Below are positions 27,377 to 34,035 of a stretch of DNA of 34,035 nucleotides, piece after piece. Source of the DNA: an uncultured Pseudomonadota bacterium (lineage in GTDB: Bacteria; Myxococcota_A; UBA796; SXON01); contig CAJBVW010000196.1 in the NCBI GenBank assembly GCA_903959175.1, positions 1-34,035 of the forward strand. The letters run 5' to 3'. A model generated the notes under the pieces. That model searched no databases. It was not told the origin of the DNA and was given only the letters and a program-made list of their open reading frames with translations. Position 1 is the first letter of the stretch. Every line of letters begins with the position of its first letter. A program made the translations under genes and the position numbers.

Positions 27377-27511
27377 CGGCCAAGCAGGGTAGCTGACTCC
27401 GACGACGATGGCTTCTCCCGGGCGGCCGCGACGACGGCGTCGCGGGTCGACACCGGCTCTCTCCCGTCTCGCACCCGGAATAGAGGGTCCACCACGCCGC
27501 CTGGAGACCGA

Positions 27512-28621
27512 ATGCCGCCTGGGAAGAGGACATACCGCATCGACGGTGAGGAGCGGATCGAGGGCACGTGGCGCCACGTCTTCATCCACAACGGCCCCGC
27601 CTTCTACCTGGCAGACCTGATCGTGTATGCCGACGGCGCGGTGGACTGCTGGGGGCTCGTGCCGTTCCCGACCTTCGTCGAGAAGGTGCGGAACGGCTGG
27701 GTGGCCACGAACATTCCTGACGGGGCGGCGGGGAGTGCCCACCACGTCGGAGCCTGGACGTTCACGAACCCGAGAAACGCCGTGTCGCCGGAGATGTTGA
27801 TCGGGGAGGTCGCTGACGAGATCGCCCAGCTTCAAGGACAGCCGACCAGCGACCGACGCTGCGAGGCTGCGCTCGACACGTACCTCTCAGAGCCGACGGA
27901 GGAAAACCGGGTGCGCCTCGCGGCTGCCTACGAAGAGATCCCCGCTCACATGCGGCGCTACGTCCTCGGGGACCAGGACAACAAGGATGCGCCGCTGCGG
28001 ATCCTACTTGCCCGCGTGGGCGAGCGGTACGGCCACGAAGGAGGCGCGGAAGGTCGGGTGGTGACCCCGGAAGTGCACGAGCGGGCATTGGCGTACTTCG
28101 CTGACCGGAAGGCCCGAAGGCTGACGCCCGAACAGCGAGATGCAACCGACGATCCGGACAACGCTGGCGCTCCAGCGTCGAGCGTCCTCCGGTTCGACAA
28201 GCACGACGGCGGATTGCCGTTCCTCGCCAGCGGCGCCGACCGGGAGTTCGAGTACCGCGGCGTGACCTATCGCACCGTCGACCATGCCTATTGGTCGCTG
28301 TCCACGGACGACGAGACTGCACGCTCGGCCATCCGCGTCGCCCCAACTGCGTACGAAGCATCGAAGCTCGGGAAGGCCGCGTCGCGACGTCCCGGGTGGC
28401 CGTCCATGCGGCTAGCGGTGATGCTCGAACTCCTTCGGGCGAAGTACCACCAGCATGCCGACCTGGCGGAGCTGCTCCTCCAGACCGGCGACGCGAGACT
28501 TTCGAACGGGGTCGATTTCTCGACCTACTGGGGCACGAATGGGCAGAGGGGCAGAAATTGGCTGGGCCGGCTTCTGGAGGTCGTCCGCTCCGAGCTTTGG
28601 ATCGAGCGCCATGGAAAATAG
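27512..28621 (+). CDS. NADAR-domain protein with additional N-terminal domain
   Basis: C-term EFEYRGVTYRTVDHAYWSLSTDD...KLGKAASRRPGWPSMRLAVMLELLRAKYHQHADLAELLLQTGDARLSNGVDFSTYWGTNGQRGRNWLGRLLEVVR. Confidence 0.8.
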   Translation: MPPGKRTYRIDGEERIEGTWRHVFIHNGPAFYLADLIVYADGAVDCWGLVPFPTFVEKVRNGWVATNIPDGAAGSAHHVGAWTFTNPRNAVSPEMLIGEVADEIAQLQGQPTSDRRCEAALDTYLSEPTEENRVRLAAAYEEIPAHMRRYVLGDQDNKDAPLRILLARVGERYGHEGGAEGRVVTPEVHERALAYFADRKARRLTPEQRDATDDPDNAGAPASSVLRFDKHDGGLPFLASGADREFEYRGVTYRTVDHAYWSLSTDDETARSAIRVAPTAYEASKLGKAASRRPGWPSMRLAVMLELLRAKYHQHADLAELLLQTGDARLSNGVDFSTYWGTNGQRGRNWLGRLLEVVRSELWIERHGK

Positions 28622-28705
28622 CCGACACCCCGGGATTGCTCGCCGGCTCGTCGGCAGGTCGGGCGACGCCTCCTCCGGTCCACAGATCACCGCCACGAGG
28701 CGCCG

Positions 28706-29353
28706 ATGAGCGAGTTGCAGGAGTCGTGGGCACGCACGGGTCGGCATCTACGGCTGGCGGCTGCCATGCTCGCGGGCGACGACCTCCACGAATTCCACGA
28801 GTATCTGGACCAGCACAACGAGCTCGAACTTGCCGCGGACGTACTTTTCGAGTTCGGCACAAGGCACGAGGAACTCCCCGCCTCGTTCTGGGAGGCGATG
28901 CTCCATGCGTACGAGAACATGGGCCTCCCGGACCAGGCCACGATGTGCCGCTTCCGCATCTACGAGGCCAAATTCGGCTTCCTTGAGGCGCGGCTGACTT
29001 TGTTCACAGCGAGCGACGGCGGGCGCTCCAGGCCGATCTTCACCGACTACCGACCTGACTGGAACATCGGAAATCGCTTTGAGTCTGGGGAAGTGGAGAT
29101 CAACGGCGCCCGCGTGAGTCTTGAGGACGCGAAGTCGATCGCGCCGGGCGAATCCGGCGTCGTACGCCTGCACCCGACCCTGCCCGAGGCGTGGCGGAAG
29201 GTACAGGTGGGCGCCGAGATCAACATGCACGAGGGCCCGCACGTCGTGGGCAAGGCCAGGGTGCTGCGCGTTGCTTTGCGCCTGGACGGCACTAACGACC
29301 CACAAGGAAGTACCAACGCGGGAAGCCCGCAAGCTCCGACGGGTGACCCTTGA
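28706..29353 (+). CDS. MafI-like helical domain plus EF-Tu domain-3-like domain
   Basis: N-term LHEFHEYLDQHNELELAADVLFEFG...PASFWEAMLHAYENMGL; C-term GGRSRPIFTDYRPDWNIGN...APGESGVVRLHPTLPEAW..VQVGAEINMHEGPHVVGKARVLRV. Confidence 0.65.
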   Translation: MSELQESWARTGRHLRLAAAMLAGDDLHEFHEYLDQHNELELAADVLFEFGTRHEELPASFWEAMLHAYENMGLPDQATMCRFRIYEAKFGFLEARLTLFTASDGGRSRPIFTDYRPDWNIGNRFESGEVEINGARVSLEDAKSIAPGESGVVRLHPTLPEAWRKVQVGAEINMHEGPHVVGKARVLRVALRLDGTNDPQGSTNAGSPQAPTGDP

Positions 29354-30276
29354 CCTTCGTTACCGGCGCAGCACTGGCGGGGCTCGGAGACGCACCCTGC
29401 CCATGCGGTAGCGGCAGGGTGGATCACGGCTGCTGCCTCGACAACGACGGTCGCTGGTCGCCGAGGAGGCTCACTGTCCGCGAGCCAGGCGGCCGCACTG
29501 GGAAGCGAGTGAACCGCTGCTACGCAGCTTCTCTCGGCGACTGCGACGGTGTGCTCTCTCGGGAGCATTACGTCTCCGACTGCGTCCTCCGCTCGGTCGC
29601 GGAGTCGCCCGTGCTGGAGGGCATCCGAGGTGCCGGCCGAATCGAGGGCGCGAGCAACATGGTGGCGCGGGTGCTCTGCGAGCGGCACAACAACATGCTG
29701 TCGCCGCTCGACGTGCTCGCCCGGCGCTTCACCGAGGTGGTTCGCGGCTCCTTCCCCGGGATGCCGCGGTCGACGTTTACGCCGGGCAACCAGACTTTCC
29801 TCTTCCATGCCGGCGATGTGTCGAGGGTGCTGCTGAAGTCTCTGTGTGCCACCGAGTCGGCCGGTGCGCTTGGAGGAGCGACGCCGAGCCCGCGCGGCTG
29901 GACGCCCCCGGAATCGTGGTTGAACATACTCTTTGATGACGGTCCATGGCCGGCCGGGTGGGGCCTGTATGTGCCTGTGCTTCGGGGCGGCGACGCCGAG
30001 CACGCCGAGCGAATCACCTTCAGCCGGCGCGTGGACCAGGAAGGCAGGATCGTCGGCGCCGAGTACGTCGTCGGCGGGCTTCCGTTCATCCTCCTGATGG
30101 CGGACCTCCGCGACGTCACGAACTGGCACGAGTCAGATTTCCAGTCGGTCCACGCCCACCCAAGTCGCGTGGTCGTTCACGTTGCCGGTTCGACGAGGAC
30201 CCTGGAGTTCGGTCGGCGGGTCGATGGACGCGACCTCACGATCAACCACAGAGTCGCCGGCGGGAGACTCGCTTGA
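29350..30276 (+). CDS. SEC-C motif / HNH-like protein
   Basis: APCPCGSGRVDHGCC (SEC-C) and CYAASLGDCDGVLSREHYVSDCVL...VLCERHNNMLSPLD; TTGA overlap with previous gene. Confidence 0.68.
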   Translation: MTFVTGAALAGLGDAPCPCGSGRVDHGCCLDNDGRWSPRRLTVREPGGRTGKRVNRCYAASLGDCDGVLSREHYVSDCVLRSVAESPVLEGIRGAGRIEGASNMVARVLCERHNNMLSPLDVLARRFTEVVRGSFPGMPRSTFTPGNQTFLFHAGDVSRVLLKSLCATESAGALGGATPSPRGWTPPESWLNILFDDGPWPAGWGLYVPVLRGGDAEHAERITFSRRVDQEGRIVGAEYVVGGLPFILLMADLRDVTNWHESDFQSVHAHPSRVVVHVAGSTRTLEFGRRVDGRDLTINHRVAGGRLA

Positions 30277-31033
30277 ACGGGCCCTTTTGTGGCGCACCGC
30301 TCGTGCCAACGGGACTCGTTTGCCCCCTCCTTCGATACTCGCGATCGCTGATCCCGCGGAGGCCCTCTTGCCTGTAGTCGTTCGCAAGCAAGATGGCGAC
30401 AAGTTCGAGAACCTGGTGGAACTCGCGGGGGAGGAGTGGTACCTACCCCAGCAGATATCAGCGTTGGAAGAGTGGTTGTCGGCCAATGAGGGTAGCCTCG
30501 ACCCGACGTTCACCTGGGTTGCGGACGTCGGGTTTGTGGGCCGTCCGGACGCCGGCGGCGGGGGCCCGGTACTTACTCGGGAGTTCATGGAGCGTTGCGT
30601 AAGAGTGAACCTGGAGATCTGGCTCTCCGAGTACCGTGATGGCGACGCGGGGCGCTACGGGAAGGTCGTCGACGCCCTGCTCGGCCGCGACTGCTCAGCG
30701 ACTCTCGCGACGAACTCCATCAAGCTGGCGTTCGGAGACGGGCAGAAGGGTTGCCCCTACATCTGGATCGATCCCCCTTGGCGCCTCGAGCACGAAGGCC
30801 GGTGCGTGATGGCGTCGTCGGACTACGCGGAGCATGCCTTCAAGGCGTGGGGTGGGCTCCTCGCCCCTCTGCGCACCGCAACACTCTCGGCGTGGGACGA
30901 CGAAGGGGGCACGACGAGCTTCAGCTTCGCGGGCGGCCAGCGCTTGGTCGTGCTCTGGGACGGCTGCGACGTCAGCGACGAGTCTTGGTACTCGCACTGG
31001 TACGCCACGCCGGGACGGCGCGGGATTACGTGA
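30224..31033 (+). CDS. Hypothetical cargo protein
   Basis: Continuous ORF; start uncertain (ATG 30224 or TTG 30368). Confidence 0.6.
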   Translation: MDATSRSTTESPAGDSLERALLWRTARANGTRLPPPSILAIADPAEALLPVVVRKQDGDKFENLVELAGEEWYLPQQISALEEWLSANEGSLDPTFTWVADVGFVGRPDAGGGGPVLTREFMERCVRVNLEIWLSEYRDGDAGRYGKVVDALLGRDCSATLATNSIKLAFGDGQKGCPYIWIDPPWRLEHEGRCVMASSDYAEHAFKAWGGLLAPLRTATLSAWDDEGGTTSFSFAGGQRLVVLWDGCDVSDESWYSHWYATPGRRGIT

Positions 31034-31490
31034 AGCGAGCCGTAGCCCCCGTCTCGGGCGCACCCGCGCCTGCGATGATGACGGACACGCCAAACGGTAT
31101 CTCCAATACTCTGAACATTTCAAGCGACGGGTGCGGCACCTCAAATCCGGCATGGTCACAGTTCGAGCGATACCCGAGGAAGACGTCGACCTTGGCCGAC
31201 TGTTTGAGCCCAGTAAGAAATGTGGACGATGGCCGGACCCTTTCCCAAAGCGAATCGATGTGCCGATGGAGTGCCTCGGTTTCCGCTAGCCCTGACTCCA
31301 AAAACCACATGTCATCCTTGAATGGAGCCGAGCGCGGCCCTCTCCTGTCGCCCCTGCGGTGGGTGTGGGTGGGTTGCACGCCGAGCCCCCTGGACACGAG
31401 GGCGAAGTCCAGCACCGGCGCCGAAATGCGCAGGGTGGCGGAGTAGGCGAAGTAGACGGGCTCGTTCAGGGGTCGGATATCCTGCAGAGC
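31026..31490 (-). CDS. DUF4279-like protein, start codon unclear
   Basis: NEPVYFAYSATLRISAPVLDFALVSRGLGVQPTHTHRRGD...WFLESGLAETEALHRHIDSLWERVRP...; no ATG/GTG in the expected N-terminal position. Confidence 0.55.
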   Translation of the reverse strand, partial: ALQDIRPLNEPVYFAYSATLRISAPVLDFALVSRGLGVQPTHTHRRGDRRGPRSAPFKDDMWFLESGLAETEALHRHIDSLWERVRPSSTFLTGLKQSAKVDVFLGYRSNCDHAGFEVPHPSLEMFRVLEIPFGVSVIIAGAGAPETGATARFT

Positions 31491-31596
31491 AGTGTATCTC
31501 AGCGATGGAGGCCCCTGCGTGCGGCACTCCGGCGCGTTCTACCGAACGGCAGCCGCCGCCCGAGCCCTCGGCCTCCCCACCCTCTCGCACTTCCAC

Positions 31597-31738
31597 CAGC
31601 CACAGTTTCGCGGACAAGCACCCGACGGCGGAGCAAACGGGTCACGACAACCGGCGGAAAGCGAGCCTTCGTCCTTGGCCAGGACGCCAACCGGACCGTG
31701 TTCGACCCTGACGGTGCTTGTCCGCGAAACGGTGGCTG
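31597..31738. repeat. 142-bp element with 26-bp terminal inverted repeats (25/26)
   Basis: Left CAGCCACAGTTTCGCGGACAAGCACC; right end reverse complement CAGCCACCGTTTCGCGGACAAGCACC. Confidence 0.9.
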
Positions 31739-31816
31739 ACCGCCTTCGCCGCGGGACATCGCTGCGAATATTGCGACTACGCCGAACGGGGACTATACTC
31801 CGTCGAGGAGTCCACG

Positions 31817-32245
31817 ATGCTCGACGTCACCACCCCCGACACCTCCCGAGCGGCGGGCGAGGCGCTTCGTTCGATCTCGAACCATGTGCCAGCGGGCCTC
31901 GTCCTGAAAGTTCGCGACGGCGAAGAGGAGTCCGAGGTGCAGATCCCGGCGGAGGTTCTGCCGTTCCTCGTCGACATCCTCGGCCAGCTGGCCAACGGGA
32001 ACGGCGTTCGCGTCGTTCCCGTCCACGCGGAGCTGACGACCCAGCAGGCGGCCGACCTGTTGAACACCTCCCGGCCCTACCTGATCAAGGTGCTGGAGGC
32101 GGGTGGAATCCCGTTCAGCCTCGTGGGCACCCATCGGCGAATCAAGCTCGGAGACCTGCTTGCCTACAAGCGAGCGCGCGACGCCGATCGTCGGGCGATT
32201 CTCGACGAACTGAGCGTTGAGGGTCAGGAGCAGGATCTCGGGTGA
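31817..32245 (+). CDS. Antitoxin with excisionase-type HTH
   Basis: HAELTTQQAADLLNTSRPYLIKVLEAGGIPFSLVGTHRRIKLGDLLAYK; GTGA overlap with toxin. Confidence 0.85.
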   Translation: MLDVTTPDTSRAAGEALRSISNHVPAGLVLKVRDGEEESEVQIPAEVLPFLVDILGQLANGNGVRVVPVHAELTTQQAADLLNTSRPYLIKVLEAGGIPFSLVGTHRRIKLGDLLAYKRARDADRRAILDELSVEGQEQDLG

Positions 32246-32811
32246 GCAGAGTCGCAGTCTACGACGCCTGCGTCCTGTTTCCCGCCACGCTTCGCGATCT
32301 GATGCTGCGCTTGGCGGCGGCAGATCTCGTTCAGCCACGGTGGTCAGATCGGATTCTCGACGAGTGCTTCCGCAACATCCTCCTCAAACGGCCTGAGTTG
32401 TCGGTCGAGGCCCTCGCGCGGACGCGGATGAAGATGTGCGCCGCGTTCCCGGATGCGATGGTCACCGATGACGTTCCGGTAGGTTCGGTGTTCGGCCTCC
32501 CCGATCCGGACGATGTCCATGTGGTCGAGGCGGCGATCCGGGCCGACGCGGCGTCCATCGTCACGTTCAACCTTCGTGACTTCCCGGAACGAGTCCTCGA
32601 GCCATTTCGGATCGGGGCGATCCATCCCGATGACCTCGTCCTCGCCATGCTCGACGAGGCACCCGGGCGCGTGTGCTCGGTGGTTGAGGGTCAGGCGCTC
32701 GCGCTCAAGAAGCCGACGACGACGCTGACCGACCTCGTGGACCGGATCCGGAATCAGGGCCTCCCGCGATCGGCCGCACGACTTACGGACTTGTTTGGTT
32801 CAAGTTCCTGA
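32242..32811 (+). CDS. PIN-domain toxin
   Basis: VAVYDACVLFPATLRDLMLRLA, LPDPDDVHVVEAAIRADAASIVTFNLRDFP. Confidence 0.87.
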   Translation: MSRVAVYDACVLFPATLRDLMLRLAAADLVQPRWSDRILDECFRNILLKRPELSVEALARTRMKMCAAFPDAMVTDDVPVGSVFGLPDPDDVHVVEAAIRADAASIVTFNLRDFPERVLEPFRIGAIHPDDLVLAMLDEAPGRVCSVVEGQALALKKPTTTLTDLVDRIRNQGLPRSAARLTDLFGSSS

Positions 32812-32851
32812 TCTTCGCCCCCTCGGCCTCCCCACCCGCCCACACGCCCAC

Positions 32852-32993
32852 CAACCCCCGTTTCGCGCGCAAGCAACCGCTGGCGGGCCTGAGGGGTCAG
32901 TGTAGCTAAAAACACAGGTTGACGGATGTACACCCAGCGTCGGTTTCGTGAGCAAGCAGGCGTCGGGCAGCGTTCTCCGCGAAACGGTGGCTC
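32852..32993. repeat. Second 142-bp copy of the inverted-repeat element
   Basis: Same length as the 31597 copy; GTTTCGCG at left offset 8, CGCGAAACGGTGGCT at right; shared CCTCGGCCTCCCCACCC 31 bp upstream in both copies. Confidence 0.8.
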
Positions 32994-33070
32994 ATCGCGG
33001 TTCGTCATCGCCACCCCGACTCGCCCGCGGAACCCTTGCCGTCGCGCATCGCCGGGGCTACCGGGAGGGA

Positions 33071-33298
33071 ATGGAACCCGTCCACCTCGCTCTCCCCGCC
33101 GACCTCGCTCACGATCTCGCTGGCCTCGCGGCAGCCGATGGTCGGTCGGTGTCCGAGGAGGGCCTGTTGCTCCTGCGGCGCGCCGTCGCCGGGCGCCAGC
33201 TCCGCGAGGTGCTCACGCATTGTGGTAGTGACCTCGATCCCGACCAGGCCATGAAGATCGCGCTCGACGAGCAGCGGGCGCACCGCCGCTCGCGTTGA
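33071..33298 (+). CDS. Small antitoxin (ribbon-helix-helix-like)
   Basis: MEPVHLALPADLAHDLAGLAAADGRSVSEEGLLLLRRAVAGRQL; TTGA overlap with following PIN ORF. Confidence 0.65.
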   Translation: MEPVHLALPADLAHDLAGLAAADGRSVSEEGLLLLRRAVAGRQLREVLTHCGSDLDPDQAMKIALDEQRAHRRSR

Positions 33299-33675
33299 GG
33301 TTCATACTCGACACAAACGTGGTGATGAGCGCGCTGATCTCGCGGGTCGCGACGGCGCCTCCCCGGATTTTGCTTGAGGCCTTGGCCGACGCCCACTTCG
33401 ACTCCGTCGTTTCTGCGGCGTTGGTGCTTGAATGGCGGGAAGTCTCCCAGCGCCCGAAGTTGCGCCGGTACTTCCGACTGGACGCCGCAGGCGTCGAGTT
33501 CGCCCTCACGCGTATCGAACAGCTGTCCGACATGATCGACGCCCCGCAGACCGTCGAGGACGCCGCTCACCTCGGCTCGCAGACGAGCGCGACGGCGCCG
33601 TCCGCGTATTCGACCTGCCGAACTGCGTGGGCGGGTGTCACAGGTGCAGGCGCGTTCCGGTCGAACGCGTCATAG
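33295..33675 (+). pseudogene. PIN-domain toxin, C-terminus apparently lost
   Basis: MRFILDTNVVMSALISRVATAPPRILLEALADAHFDSVVSAALVLEWREVSQRPKLRRYF; expected C-terminal acidic RDPDDD-like motif absent. Confidence 0.6.
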
Positions 33676-33935
33676 GGAATCCGCAACGGCTCGCTTGGCT
33701 TCGCAGACCGAGCTCCGAGAGGCCGGGCGCCGCTAGGTGTCAGGAGGAAGTTCCGGTCGCGACGCCTGGGTGTCACGCCTTCCGCCACGGCCGGATCGGC
33801 GCTCACGCGCTCCGCGTCGTACGCCGCCTGCATCTCCAAGAACCACAATGCCGGTACCTGGAAGTAGCGGCCAAGCCGAGCCGCCATGGCGGGCGTAAGG
33901 GCTCGCCGCTCAATAAACGGTGCATTCGGCCGCCC
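33567..33935 (-). pseudogene. HigA-like antitoxin fragment, HTH missing
   Basis: GRPNAPFIERRALTPAMAARLGRYFQVPALWFLEMQAAYDAE resembles the C-terminal half of HigA; no HTH upstream. Confidence 0.5.
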
Positions 33936-34035
33936 CGGGACTCGCGTGCGCGGCGTCGCTCATCGGTCACATGCCAGGGGCATGCTCCCTCTTCGCTCCT
34001 TGCGCCCGCGGCCCCGGGTCGACCTCGGTGCTACC

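Noticed and set aside
31718-31816. N-terminal extension of the antitoxin ORF (SAKRWLTAFAAGHRCEYCDYAERG)
   Set aside because: Begins inside the inverted-repeat arm; the HRCEYC resemblance to HNH proteins is too short to support a gene.
31597-32993. Repeat elements as classical integron attC sites
   Set aside because: Size and dyad structure fit, but RYYYAAC and GTTRRRY boxes were not found and no tyrosine-type integron integrase is present in the window.

Overview
The window is about 34 kb of very GC-rich DNA. A MYXO-CTERM-like tail, MopE-like metal-binding repeats and many lipoproteins suggest Myxococcota or a relative; this is inference. Bases 1-20900 look chromosomal: lipase-like hydrolase, beta-propeller lipoproteins, M14 peptidase, FHA protein, formate-THF ligase (fhs), a stand-alone fatty acyl-AMP ligase, a CxxCH/copper monooxygenase, an N-formylglutamate amidohydrolase and a threonine dehydrogenase-type epimerase. 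This part also holds a tightly coupled minus-strand operon of one glycosyltransferase, three radical SAM proteins and a small secreted protein. Bases 21 to 34 kb look like an accessory region. It contains a large serine recombinase, a divergent cI/cro-like regulator pair, a VapE-type primase/helicase with a large inverted repeat at its 3' end, and an HTH protein. Downstream is cargo resembling immunity or defence genes (DUF6678-like, NADAR, MafI/EF-Tu-domain-3-like, SEC-C/HNH-like, DUF4279-like), then toxin-antitoxin modules in varying states of decay. Main novelty candidates: (i) a satellite/PICI-like island with a serine recombinase; (ii) a 142-bp element with 26-bp terminal inverted repeats recurring in front of the toxin-antitoxin modules and, in degenerate form, at the recombinase 3' end; (iii) the glycosyltransferase/triple radical SAM operon; (iv) 9-bp GATGTATCA repeats at convergent gene ends, one array truncating a lipoprotein gene. 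All identifications are by reading motifs and translations; no database search was run.
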